A stretch of 64,000 bases of DNA, from positions 992,001 to 1,056,000 of the forward strand of contig WACJ01000059.1 in the NCBI GenBank assembly GCA_008973525.1, given 5' to 3'. Shown in pieces: positions 35,860-47,310 of the stretch; positions within the stretch are counted from its first letter, which is position 1, and each line of letters starts with the position of its first letter. Under the pieces are notes generated by a model. It was given only the letters and a program-made list of their open reading frames with translations. It searched no databases and was not told where the DNA came from. The stretch comes from Stenopsyche tienmushanensis (lineage: Eukaryota; Arthropoda; Insecta; Trichoptera; Stenopsychidae). A program made the translations under genes and the position numbers.

Positions 35860-38800
35860 TAAATTTAATTTAATACTATTTGAGTGCTGACAATATTATT
35901 TTTATCTTGTTGCCTTTGATTATGATATACAATATTTCTATTCAAAATCGTATATTGACTCGATATTCATATATTTTTTCATGTTCAGTCAATTTTTCAT
36001 TGTATTTAAATACGGAGAAAAATCGACGCACTCAATTTTAGCACATTAAATGTCTGCACTCAAATTCCTAAATTTCAAATTGTTTATATCCAATTACATA
36101 TATCATTTATAGTTATGTAAATATTGAAGTAAACTCGCAAAGATATAGCTCGCAATTTATCTTTAAATTTCAATACAAAACATTCACAGAAGCATTTTAT
36201 TTGAAATAAAATCAGTTCAGTCGGTAATATTTTCACTTTACATTTAAAAGTGTCCATATCTTTATTTATGTTGTGAACATAAAAAACATTTCAGCTTCTG
36301 AAATAAAATTCTCCGTTTCTAAATTTGTAAGCTAATTCTGATTCAACATCTTTATTATCACTTAATTTCTATGAATAACCATGTATTACAAGCTTTTATT
36401 CGCAAATGTGTTTGTAAAAAAAAATAATGTAAAAATGTGTTTTATGAAACCTGAAAAGAGATGCTTTCTTATAAACATTGATGATTCTATTCTTCCATGG
36501 CTGATAGTATAAAATATTTTTTTCTTTGTGCACATTAATATATTTTAGAAATAAAAATGCTAATTTAATTTCTATCATATGTTGACAATTGATCATCTTA
36601 AATGCTTCCATGACTATATTGGAATAAAGACCATGCATTGATAATTTTCTTCTACATTCTGTTTTTAGAAGCGTGTGATTGCAATATAGTGTTTTACATG
36701 TTGTAGATAAAAATGGACCGCGATCTCTTTTTGACTATTTATAGTATTACAACAACAGAAATTAAACTATAACATTAATCCTTTATTAACAATATGTTGC
36801 TTTTAAACATGTTCTTGATTCTAATATTGAGAAGTTTTTATAATTCAGAATGAAATTTGAAAATGTACTGTTTTTTTTTTCATTGTAGAAATTGAAGGGT
36901 ATGTTAATTTTATTACAATTGTATTAGAGTGTGTTGAATTTTTAAATTTTGTTATGCTAGTTTTATTATAAAATTGTGTGGTTTTATTTGATAAAACTAA
37001 AAAGAATAAAATGCAAAAATCAAAATTTCAGACCGAGATAGTTTCTAAATTGATTTATTAAAATTAAAATATTATTTATTGCCATTATTTTAATTTTTTA
37101 ATCAACAATCTGATGGAAGACGAAAACTAAGATAAATTCACATGAAACATGACGCTCAATATGTGTGTAAAAAATCTTGATTCTGATTCTTTTCATAATC
37201 TTCAATGATAATAAATAATTAAATTTGTTTTAGTAAACCATGAAAATACTACGTACACGTTTTTGATATGTATACAAATGCAGGATCATTGAATTTATTA
37301 TTAAAAATATGCAACACCAATGAAAGAATTTAATTGTAACATGTTTATAGATTAAAAATCCGTTCACTTGGCGTGTGTCAAGAATAAAATCGTTACCAAA
37401 TTGTGATGCTAGGATCAATAGTTCTGAATATGAGGTCAATAATAAATAAGTAAACTTGCAACTTTAGATGCAAAGTTATATTATAATTTTCTCTATAAGC
37501 AATCAACGATACATTCATAAAATATTCATCAACAATATATAATTTATCGAGACTGATTCAGAATTATATTCCTAATGATGAATATCGACATTAATGGAGC
37601 ATAATTATGAAGAAGTCCTAAAATTTATTCAGTATCACATTTATATGTTGTAAGTTTATCGGTGAAGTATTAATGTGCATTGGTGATTATAAAATGGCAT
37701 AAATTAACGTTATTCTTATTTTGAATCCTATATGTATTTACAGTTCTTCGATTAAAAATGCACTTTTTTAAGTCATCTCGCAATGCCATCTAGATTAATA
37801 TAGCTAAATAGTCACTGATGCATTTGCTAATGTCTATGATCAAAGATACGGTGGAAGATTGTTTATTCAGGGCCTCGTTTCCGAGTTATAAGTATTTTCT
37901 TAGTTCGTGAAACCTAACTAATAGAGCACTATGATCAAATACGTTGTTTTAGTATGAAATATGTATTTTAAACAATTGTAAAAAGCAACATTGAGTGAGC
38001 CGTTAAGGTAGGTGCGTCCATTATCACTTTAGCAATAATTTTGATGTTCACTCAGTAGAAAGGAAAGTTGTGACTGCCTATTTGAATTATTACTTGTATT
38101 GACTACAATGATATTACCTAAATAACCTCATGAGCGGAAGGGATGTTACATTCAAATTCTATGACATACTTATTAATAAAAAATATCAATAGGGCTCAAA
38201 TCGATGGACAAAGTCAGCCAGTTTAGAGTAAATAAAGCTTGATTAGAATCGATTTTAATTTTTTTTAAAAATATTTGTTCTCTACCCATTTTGTAAAGTA
38301 TAAGATCAGTTTATCAATCTCAGTTTTCTTATTTCGTTATCAAAGTATTCACTAAAAATGTTTACCTGGATTCAAATTGTATAGTAGCAAATTAAGCATT
38401 TGTCATTTAATTTGAATGCGACAAAAAATTTCACAATCAAGAGCGAATTATAAGATCATCTTTCATTGTACTTATGCATTTATTCAATATCCGGATAGAC
38501 AATCTTCAGCTCAATCTTCATTTTGAAAGTTGATTAAACAAATAGATCTCAAATCTCGAATTCAACCTTGACTCGAATGTCTCAAATATTTTGTCGGCCT
38601 AACATTTTATCGTGTGCACTACTTGGTGATTGACACTGAATGTCAACCTGGTCATAGTGAAGTTTACTATAAACGCTGTAAGTTATGTAAACTAATTTAT
38701 CTCATCAACTGAATAGAAATTCTATGCCATAAACAAAATAAGACAGACTGAGATATGACTACATCCGTACAATCAGTATAAACTGGCATACTTTATAAAT

Positions 38801-39000
38801 AAATATTGTTGGATTTTGTGAAGAGAAAACATGTTTCTCAAATATGAAAACAAATGTGTTTTATATCATCAATAAATTTATTGAAAAATACTATGGTGTT
38901 TTATTTTTAATTTGATGATAAGTATGAATATTTTTTACAAGTGTTCGTAGATTTAATTTGAGTTTCGTTAAGTTTATAGTTCTATACGTGTAAAAAGATC
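35860..39000. other. AT-rich intergenic DNA
   Basis: No gene, repeat or RNA recognised in 3.1 kb. Very AT-rich with fewer CG dinucleotides than the left part of the window. Confidence 0.5.
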
Positions 39001-39039
39001 ACCTCCAAGTTTTATTTGCAAACATACGAACATTTTTAC

Positions 39040-40440
39040 TCTACTCTGTGGAGAAGCTGCCAGAAATTCAACTCCAGTATGAACGCAAAAAATTAAAAAA
39101 GAACTGTTGTGTTGCGAATCAAACAGATAAATCTGTGGAAAATAGAATAATCGCTATGGAAAACTACAAAATACCTAAAACGACCCCAAGCAACATCCAC
39201 CGCGTACCAAAAAGAAAAACGGAGAATGAGCTGGAAATAGCAACGAAAGGGCGGAAATATTCGCTACTTGACAGAAGTATTTATTCCACACAATAACATA
39301 AATACTTCAGAAAGCAAAGATGAGATTCACCAGTCTGGCTACCATCTCATTATGGGAAGAATGGTAAAAGATTTTACAACTAAAGCATTTAAGTTCATGG
39401 TAAAAACATTCAATACAGTACTAAAAATGGGCTATTTTACCCCGCAATGGAAAGCGGCTAAGATTATTCTAATCCCCAAGCCCGGCAAAGATATACATGA
39501 CGTCAAATCATACAGACCCATCAGCTTACTCCCAATCATTTCCAAAATTTTTGAAAAACTACTACTGAAGAGACTTGAGCCAATAATTGAGAAAAACAAC
39601 CTAATACCCAATCACCAATTTGGATTCCGTCAACAACATGCAATTGTGGAATAAATACAAAGGATTTTTAATAGAATCTACAAGGACTTGGAAGATAGAA
39701 AATATTGCTCAGCAGCATTCCTGGATGTAAATCATGCTTTTGACAGAGTGGCATCCGGGCTTGCTACATAAAATTTGAAAACTGACCATAAATTCAAACT
39801 CAAATCATACCTGATAAATAGAACATTCTGCATCAAATACGAAGATGAAGACGTCCCCCAAAGCAGCGTATTAGCAGCATACAAAAATGGCTCAAGAAGT
39901 AGTGCATAACAGCTAATGAAAATAAATCACTTAACATGGAAAACGCATATCACTAAGAAAAGAAAACAACTCGAAATTAAAATACTATGCTGGCTGATAG
40001 GCCGAAAATTGGAACTGTCCCTAGAAAATAAAACACTTATATACAAAACCTATCTGGAAGTATGGAATGCAGCTCTGGGGTACCGCATCGACCTCCAATA
40101 TTGACATTCTCTAATGTTTCCAGTCCAAAGTGCCAAGTACTCCATAGTATGTGACAAACGACATCATACTCAGGGAACTAAACATCTACAGTGAAACGGG
40201 AGATTGAAAGCTGTAGTCAAAAATATAAACAAAGACTAAACACACACCCCAACTGCCTGAATAGGCTGAAAAGATATATGGTCCACGACCTAGAAAAGAT
40301 TCAAATTAATGAACATAAGGTCCTCATTAATGAATGAAGACCTACACGAGTCAGCAACATAAATGTTAAAAGAAGCACTAAATATCTCTGAGGATGGATT
40401 CTTCAATGATGAATTTAAGGTATTTTACCTATAGTTTAGG
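39040..40440 (+). mobile_element. Decayed jockey-like LINE (reverse transcriptase remnant)
   Basis: Frames from 39,268 read WKAAKIILIPKPGKDIHDVK, SYRPISLLPIISKIFEKLLL and NLIPNHQFGFRQQH, which are conserved fingers/palm blocks of non-LTR reverse transcriptases, then AAFLDVNHAFDRV with the first catalytic Asp region. The YADD block is missing through internal deletion. From 39,916, LTWKTHITKKRKQLEIKILC, WLIGRKLELSLENK and LIYKTYL match the thumb/C-terminal part of jockey-clade elements. Stops and frameshifts (for example at 39,652) mean it is not functional. It lies in the same direction as NAA15. Confidence 0.85.
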
Positions 40441-41072
40441 TAATTACTAGATAAATAAACCAAACCATTAGTAGTAGCCTCTTTCTAGTTATCGAGTGTT
40501 TGAAATCCTTCATATTTTGTGTTCAAGTAGGTGATCTTCTTCCTAAAGTTTTGCACATTTCTGTTGCCAAAGGCTACATACATTAGAATTCATGATATGC
40601 ACTTTCCTAATTTGAAAATGAAATACCATAAAATATCTATAAATAATTTTAAATAGTAGTAATGGAAGTATTAGTAGTATTTGAATGGAATGTTAATTTG
40701 AAGAAATTTCAAGAAAGGTTTTTTTTTGTAAGTCATTGCTTTATTATTATTATATACAATATTAAATTCAGTATCAATCATAAGAAAAATTTGGTTAAAA
40801 ACAATTCATTTTAAAATTGTTGCACTATAAATATATTAAAGATAAAAATGCAATACTGAAAATTGATACTAACATGGAATATCTGATAAAAAAAAATTCA
40901 TGCATATTATTACACAAATACAATAAAATTCAAAAATACATTGTTAATTATATATTCATTCACTAAACACAAAAAGCATGTTTAATAGAAATTGTCCCGT
41001 ATTAAATGATTGTTATATTACATGTATAATGTAATATAAAATTATAGCTATTTCCTACGGCATACAGTATAT
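40441..41072. other. Intergenic DNA and 3' flank of the dCMP deaminase gene
   Basis: AT-rich. TTTATT (AATAAA on the minus strand) near 40,740-40,745 is a possible poly(A) signal for the minus-strand gene, about 330 bp beyond its stop. Otherwise nothing is recognised. Confidence 0.4.
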
Positions 41073-42175
41073 CTAAGAGTTTATATCATCAAAATCGATT
41101 ACAATTTTTTTATTCTTTGGCGTATATTGTCTGAAATTAAAAATAATTAATGAGTTTCATTTTCCATGATACACTTTAAAAACAGAAAAATAAAACTTAC
41201 GTATAGGTTACATTTGCTGCGGTCAACATTCTTTTAGATGCCTTCGTTGAGTCTTTTTCACTGTGCTTATCCGATATGTATTTTATTTCTTTAATTCCAG
41301 ATTGAATAATTATTTTAGCACATTCATTACACGGGAATAAGCCGACATATATAGTACAACCTTCGACGGAAGCTGAATTTTTATTTAAGATAGCATTCGT
41401 TTCAGCATGGCAGACTAGAATAAAAATGTTCTTAGAAAAGAATTATACAAGTTCAATGAATTAATTTTAAAATGAATCTTACCATACGAGTATTTGCTAT
41501 CATATCCAGTATCCGTATTTTTACCCCAAGGAAATTCATCATCACTACAACCTCTCGGCATTCCATTATAGCTGTAAAGAGAATATTTATTTAAAATATA
41601 TATATATATATATTGTTTTCAATGGAGATGTACAACTCGACGTGCTAGTTTTATCGCATGAGACAGTGGATTATTTATATTATGAACCATCAAATGCTGA
41701 AGATTGTGGATATCAACTGCATTTGTATCTTGATTGCCATTTAAACCCACTTTCACTTTATCATTGCTTAGCATCCTGACGGTTAATGAAACAAATTTAA
41801 AATATACTGTTAAAGACAAAATAATATTACCCAATACCGACAATCTTCTTATCAGGTGATATCACACAGGCACCAACTTGGGTCACAGGATCTTTGCTTC
41901 TTTTAGATGCAAGAAAGGCTAAGCCCATAAAATAATCTTCCCATTCTAAATATTCAGAACGTTTTTTACACGCTCTATCTGAATCACTAAAAAATGTAAT
42001 TATTATTAATAGACAATATTTGTTAATAATTTAATTCCAAGCATTATATCTAACAATAGCTTTAATATATTTACGAGGTTAAGGAAAATAGCAGTATATT
42101 TTTATAGATCAGCAATGATTATACGAATATTTACCTTTCTATTTTTAAATCCTTCATTGTTGTTGTTAATTCCAT
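41073..42175 (-). CDS. DCTD: Deoxycytidylate (dCMP) deaminase
   Basis: Five minus-strand exons, 42,175-42,135, 41,986-41,831, 41,571-41,483, 41,414-41,201 and 41,130-41,073, splice in frame into 185 residues, close to the usual 170-190. The enzyme converts dCMP to dUMP, the substrate of thymidylate synthase, in the cytosolic dTTP supply route. The zinc site is visible: CHAETNAI with His98 and catalytic Glu100, and PCNECAK with Cys124 and Cys127. Upstream blocks [29 protein letters not shown] and GYNGMPRGC are typical of the family, the last being part of the nucleotide-binding region. Exons 1 and 2 join as [14 protein letters not shown]; a second Met at position 7 is a possible alternative start, but the first ATG gives the longer frame. 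All introns are short with GT-AG ends. An AT dinucleotide run at 41,596-41,612 lies in intron 2. No lesion was seen. Confidence 0.95.
41596..41612. repeat. (AT)n microsatellite in dCMP deaminase intron 2
   Basis: About eight AT dinucleotides, 25 bp from the exon 3 acceptor of the minus-strand gene. It may be length-polymorphic. Confidence 0.8.
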
Positions 42176-43345
42176 TTTAATAAATGTACAATTATGTGGC
42201 TTAAACGAATCCGAGCGTAATTGACACGAAACCCAAATTAAGGCGCCAACTATCGAATATGACAGAACACCGTAAGGCGATAAACTATGGTAACTTTCAT
42301 CAAGTGTGTAGTTGCAACGAAAAAATTAAATTTAAAAAAAAACATTAAATTTATTTTTACTTAACTGTTATATATTCAATAAAAATTATATAAAAATGGA
42401 TTGCTTTAATTTTGGTTTTTAAAAAATTACAAATAAAGATACACCTTGTAATCATTATTTTGGTCATAAAATTAATTGAGATACATATTATAATTTGGAA
42501 CTACTAGAAAATGAAATTCAGAATAATTTAAGAATTGAAATCTAACAATTTACAAACATTAAAATATTGTACAAGAAATCAGATTATTTGTTCTTTTTCC
42601 AATTTTTGTTTAATTTCATAGATTCTAGTTTTAATAAAAAAAGGTGCTTTTTTTACGTATTATAACTTATATATTTATAAAATTACTACGTTTGTAAAAG
42701 GAATTAATTTAATCATAATTTTAATCGTTAATCAATTACGTCGGATTTTATAGACGGGCAACACTGCAGAACGAGACAAAAATTCCCGCTGTGTTCGAGA
42801 CGTCTCTTACCATTGTTCAGCATACTATGACAATGTACGAGTGTTTATAATATCGCGTAATGTGATCTTCACTGTAGTGATGATTGAAATCGATACAATA
42901 GGATTTTAATAACCTGATGATTGATTCCTGCCAATATATTCTTATTGTAATTGAAATTTACAAGTTAACCTATTTTATTTTTAACTTTAATACTAATTGA
43001 AGGTTCTGATCATTTAAATAGACACTAACTACATAACAATTTAAATAGTGTGTTTATGTCAATACTGATACCCTAATTTGATTAAATAATATATGTATAT
43101 TAATAAATATTATTTGTCTATTAAACTGGCAATAATTTTAGGAATAGGAATAGATAAGATGGTTTTTTAAAATTATTTATGTTTCACAAGTTAAAAGTGT
43201 ATTTATTGTAAAAGTATGACATTGCTAAGAACAATTCATCGCTAAGTTTTAAAGCATTTATTTAAACCTGAATAGTTTACTTCGAATATCAATATCAATG
43301 AAATTTGAAACTGATTTAAATCATTATATTGCGTTAATATATTTT
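42176..43345. other. Intergenic DNA and 5' flank of the dCMP deaminase gene
   Basis: Mostly AT-rich. A short GC- and CG-richer block at 42,740-42,860 could be an upstream promoter part for the minus-strand dCMP deaminase. Nothing else is recognised. Confidence 0.4.
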
Positions 43346-43351
43346 TTTATT
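43346..43351 (-). terminator. Poly(A) signal candidate for the RIB43A-like gene
   Basis: AATAAA on the minus strand, 55 bp beyond the stop codon of the RIB43A-like gene. Confidence 0.5.
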
Positions 43352-43405
43352 CAGAAATAATGTTTATAGTGCAAACTTTAAATATATCAAAGATATTGTA
43401 TAAAA

Positions 43406-45257
43406 TTATCTACTTGTTGTATTAAATTTAGAAAAATATTCTTCTGTTGGTACGTTTGTGTAAACGATTTTATCCAAATACATTTGTTTCTCTTTTTGTT
43501 CCATGGAAAGCCTTAGATTTTCTTGTTTCATCTGTAAGGCTGCCGTTCTAAATAGTGAAGAAAAAAAAATTGATACAGAATACATACATATTTTGTATTA
43601 AATTTCATTTTAATAACATATTTTACCGTCTCATTTGTTGACTTTCACAGTCTTGTAATGTTATACTTTGAGTAAAGTTTTTGAATGAATTATCCCACTC
43701 CATTGCACGCTTCCTTTCAGCATCTCTTTTAGCCTGAAATAAAAGTGCATTCATTAAATACAACTATTTTTTATATTACATCTTGATTCAAACTTTCTCA
43801 ACTTTTTGTTCTGCTATTTGGTTAATTTGAGATACTCTTATTGCTTGTTTTTCTTCATTTGACATTCCTTTGTACATGTAAGGAATAAGTCGATGCGGTC
43901 CAAATGCACTTCTGGCTGAATGAGGATTTTCTGTCATCAGATCAGATGTTAGACAATTGTAGACCTCTGCAATATTATCTTGTGTCTCATTTTGATGATC
44001 GTTGGTCTTTTTATGCGAGTTCTGCTCAGCCTTTTGAGTAAAATAAAATAATTGAATCAATTGTACGATTTAAAATAATAATATATCATAATTAAGAATA
44101 ACATATTTACAAGCATCTGATTGAATCTAAGATTAGCAGCTTCTAATTGTCTTCGACAATTTCTATCAACAATTTCCAATTGCAACGATCTCTCATCCCG
44201 AGCTATTTCACGCTGTTTATAAGCATATTCTGCTGCCATTTTTTCAGCTTCATTAGCATATTTTTCTTTTATCTGTGGATATCAAATACAGTTGTAGTGT
44301 ATACTTTACTTTTTTAATAAAAATATGAAGATGGATTGTCATAAGTACAAATAGTACTATTTTGTAAATAAAACCTGTTGTTCCAGCCATGCAGATCTTT
44401 GTTCAGCCATAACTTTATCACGTTCTTCCTTGCGGAGATCTTCACCTGCAAATCTTTAGATAGAAAAAAGATGGTTATTAATTAAACTGATTATTGCATG
44501 TGTAGTTAATTTTGATAAGCAAACTTTTCATGTCAAACAAAATTATCACTATATAAAGACTGTACTTACTTTTGGCCCGTCGGTAGTCCGATTTCTCGTG
44601 AATCTGATGATCGTGCAGGTTGTTGCTTTTTAAGAGCATTTGGATCATTAAGATCATACTCTCGTGTATCTTCGCGATTCTGATATTCTATTCTGTATTT
44701 ATTAATATCTTCTTCAAATTTACGTCGTTCCTAAAATATTTTTAAGTATACATTTGTTTTTAAATAATACTTATTATTAAAAAAAAGTGTTAAATCACAT
44801 TTTTATAATAATTATATTTATAAACAAACCTGTTTTTCTCTAGAAGCTAATACAGAGGCTAGTTCATTATCTTTACAAATTTGATTGATGAAAGACTTAT
44901 CCCATTCTTCCTCTCTCCTTTTTTCTATTTGTTGCTCTTGAACTTGACAATGCAAAGCGTTTGCATCAACCTTTATAAAAAATAATATTAATTTTTGTTT
45001 CATAATATTTAGTCTTTAATACAAATTCAATATATCAAGTGATAATTTTTAACATTTACTGACTTGGTTTTTAATAAAATCAATAAAACATAATAATTTT
45101 TCAATAGAATTTTAAATAAATTGAAACTCACCCCAATTTTGCGTATTCTGTCATTGAATATTCTATTCTGTCTCTCTAGCTCGGCATGCTGTCTCCTTTC
45201 TCTTTCCGATAGCTCCTTTTTTTCTATTTCCGTAATATTTCCGATTTTACCCAACAT
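43406..45257 (-). CDS. RIB43A-like protein with coiled coils (RIBC1/RIBC2 family)
   Basis: Eight minus-strand exons, 45,257-45,132, 44,970-44,830, 44,730-44,570, 44,453-44,375, 44,272-44,111, 44,030-43,794, 43,733-43,627 and 43,547-43,406, join in frame into 384 residues, the normal length of RIB43A proteins (about 380). Members sit on or inside the A-tubule protofilaments of axonemal doublet microtubules in cilia and sperm flagella. Family signs are the charged N-terminal coiled coil (ERERRQHAELERQNRIFNDR), the hallmark YDLNDPNALKKQQPAR at residues 114-129 (FDLNDP in relatives), FAGEDL after it, and repeated Glu/Lys/Arg-rich helices with WDKSF and WDNSF motifs. In an insect, expression is expected mainly in testis or ciliated sensory neurons; that is knowledge of the family, not seen here. 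Introns are short GT-AG. The start is the first ATG of exon 1, with an upstream Met-rich frame not supported. No lesion was seen. RIBC1 versus RIBC2 orthology cannot be decided by eye. Confidence 0.92.
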
Positions 45258-45405
45258 TTTTAAAATAACAATGACAAAATAAATGTATCCGATCAGTTTA
45301 AATATTGTTATGAGCATTCACAACTATGGTAACGGTTTCCATAGTTTCAATTTGTACTTATTTTTCAAGGGTGTATGCAAAGAAAATAATGTTTGTTCAA
45401 TATTC
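45258..45405. other. 5' flank of the RIB43A-like gene
   Basis: Short AT-rich interval between the start codon of the minus-strand gene and the LINE fragment. Presumed 5' UTR and promoter. No motif stands out. Confidence 0.35.
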
Positions 45406-45418
45406 TTCTTTATGTTTC

Positions 45419-45725
45419 TTCAAGAATGTTAGCAACTAGAAGTCCCATCTTGATTTTATTGACTGTTGCCCGGAACAATGGTCCTGTTCTAAGACCTAAG
45501 TATTTCAGCCACGATGTCTTCTGTCTGCCCTGACTCTGATAACCCTCGATCTTTCCTGTATCATCAGGTGCAAGAGATAATATTTTTGGTTTTTTATGAT
45601 GGCCAAAGTATTCCAGTTTCGAACGCTTGGAGCTTTTTACAAATGGTAGTCCATGATTCCGACACATATGGAAAGACGCTGAGCACACAGCTGAGGTCTC
45701 TCTGTTTAACACACCCTTGATTTTC
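45419..45725 (-). mobile_element. RTE-like LINE, 3' coding fragment
   Basis: The minus strand encodes RSKLEYFGHHKKP, then GKIEGYQSQGRQKTSWLKYL, then LFRATVNKIKMGLLVANI. This matches the C-terminal end of insect endonuclease-reverse transcriptase elements, where a KLEYFGH..GKIEG(K)RG.GR...SWL block precedes a final (F/I)RAAVNKV.IA..IANIR. The upstream polymerase is missing, so it is a dead 3' fragment, as expected from 5' truncation during retrotransposition. It lies just upstream of the RIB43A-like gene on the same strand. Confidence 0.75.
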
Positions 45726-46239
45726 AAAAAGACTGCTCTTGTTCAATATTGGATAAGAAAATTTAGTCATTTCGATTATTTATTATATAAAAAAATAGTA
45801 AAAACATTTTTAAATTCTTATTTTAACAGAACAAATTATTAAATCTATTCTGAATCAGTTTAATAAAAGATTATTTAGGATGATAGAATTATGTACTGAT
45901 ATTTTGTCATTCTTTTGATTTTATAATTTTTTAATAGCTTTCACATTATATTTATTCATTCATAAGAATGAACATCTGTTGATGGAATGTGTGAGAATGC
46001 TTTAAAAAATAAAAATATCAAAACTTAATGTAAAACCGGATGAGGAATTCCACACAATAATATTGGAAATTAATTTGATTCTGTTTTATATATCAAGCAT
46101 TTCAATAAATTACTCGGCAAGATGATATAAGATCAATCAATTTAATAATCAACAATTTTTTGCTAATTTGACAACATTAATTATCTAAATAAATTCATTT
46201 TTTAAAAGAAAAAAAAAAATGTAACACCATATTCTACAC
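45726..46239. other. AT-rich intergenic DNA
   Basis: Nothing recognised. Confidence 0.5.
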
Positions 46240-46650
46240 ATTTATTATGAATCTGTTTATTTATAAGTTAATTTATTTTGAAAATAGATTCCTATACCAT
46301 TCATCCGATTGCGATGAAACTTTGGTGAGCTATTGGGACTGTATCCAAGAAGTTTTTTTAATTGGCACAGCCGTTGTTGATGTGCGAAATTTGTTTTGCT
46401 TGCGTTTAACGAATGCACCATGTTGGCGCATATTGGTCTGGTGAGGTGAAGCGAGGCCGGGAAGAGAAAGGATGCGCGCGCAATACGGCAGTTGAACTCC
46501 GCTCACAGGAGAGCAGTCTTCGAGGCGAGGATGAGCGCTCCATGCTTTTAGATCCGTTTTATAGACGCGTGGACCACAGTAATACATCGCATAATTCTAC
46601 GACTACGTTTATTTTAGTTATACTGGGTAAAAAGTATTTTTCATACAGAT
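46240..46650 (-). mobile_element. Possible LTR or other TE remnant
   Basis: A compositional island (46,330-46,600) in AT-rich DNA. Read on the minus strand it starts near TGTGGTCCACGCGTC, has TATAAAA at 46,563-46,557, a GC-rich transcribed-like segment, and ends in an A/T-rich part. That layout resembles a retrotransposon LTR promoter. The TTCATCGCAATCGGATGAAT word on the minus strand resembles sequences commonly seen in insect repeats. No second LTR, primer-binding site or coding region was found. Confidence 0.3.
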
Positions 46651-46859
46651 AGATATGGAATGATAATTTATTTTTTATTTGTGCTATGAAAATAATGCAC
46701 ACATTTTATTTGGATGATACTTACGCCGAATGTGCGTAATTAATATATTTTAAATGTATTTAAATAATATTATTTATTCAATCTTCAAATAAAAGAGATG
46801 AATTGTGATGAATTGGATTGTAACGACGAAGCATTTATTTATATTTAAAAAAAGAGGAG

Positions 46860-46980
46860 AGAGCTAATGGATTTACGAGCGCCGAGTGCGAAGCGCGTTC
46901 GCAAATCATGGGCGCTCGTTTCGTTGCTTTGATGATTTAAGTCAGTTGACTCGTAGACGTGGTTTAAGTTGGTCGTTTGC
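46860..46980 (+). promoter_or_regulatory. Inr + DPE core promoter for the class-V aminotransferase-like gene
   Basis: TCAGTT (46,942-46,947) matches the arthropod initiator TCAKTY. Taking its A (46,944) as +1, GGTCGT at 46,971-46,976 falls exactly at +28 to +33 and fits the downstream promoter element RGWYVT. No TATA box is at -30. Upstream is a CG-rich block with the inverted words GAGCGCC...GGCGCTC (46,878-46,916). The predicted 5' UTR is about 183 nt and unspliced. Confidence 0.6.
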
Positions 46981-47126
46981 AGTCCGCCCTTCCTTATCAC
47001 GTTGTAGAGCCACAACATAAATACGTCAAAAATCGCTATTCTTCCAGCGCGATTTTAGTGTTTACTTATAGTACTTTTGAGAGTGAGTGTCTGTGATTTT
47101 TTTCGGTAAATGGTTTTTGAGGAAAT

Positions 47127-47310
47127 ATGACGACTGCAACCAGGAGAGCCTACAGTGGCTCCCGGGGCAAATTCTCGATCCAGGACGACTACAATCCTTC
47201 GGATCTCATCTCTCAGAAGTGCGAAGACGAGGCGAAGCTCGTCAAGTACATCGACGATAACATCATAGGGAAAAGCTCCTCTTTTCTGGGCCCATTCGGT
47301 AGACGCAAAG
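47127..47310 (+). CDS. First coding exon of a class-V aminotransferase-like gene (partial)
   Basis: An ATG at 47,127 opens 61 codons plus one base, ending at a donor AAAG|GTAAAC (47,310|47,311). The protein MTTATRRAYSGSRGKFSIQD continues to KLVKYIDDNIIGKSSSFLGP and FGRRK. A YIDDNIIGK...F.GPFG.R segment leading into a V-Y-DYTASG motif is what I recall from the N-terminus of a class-V aminotransferase / cysteine-desulfurase-like family (PLP enzymes of fold type I); the DYTASG part would be in the next exon. Codon use is GC-richer than neighbours. No following exon could be identified in the remaining 16.7 kb of the window, so intron 1 is long. No signal peptide is evident. Being a first coding exon is well supported by the promoter, ATG and donor; the family call is tentative. 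Confidence 0.55.
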
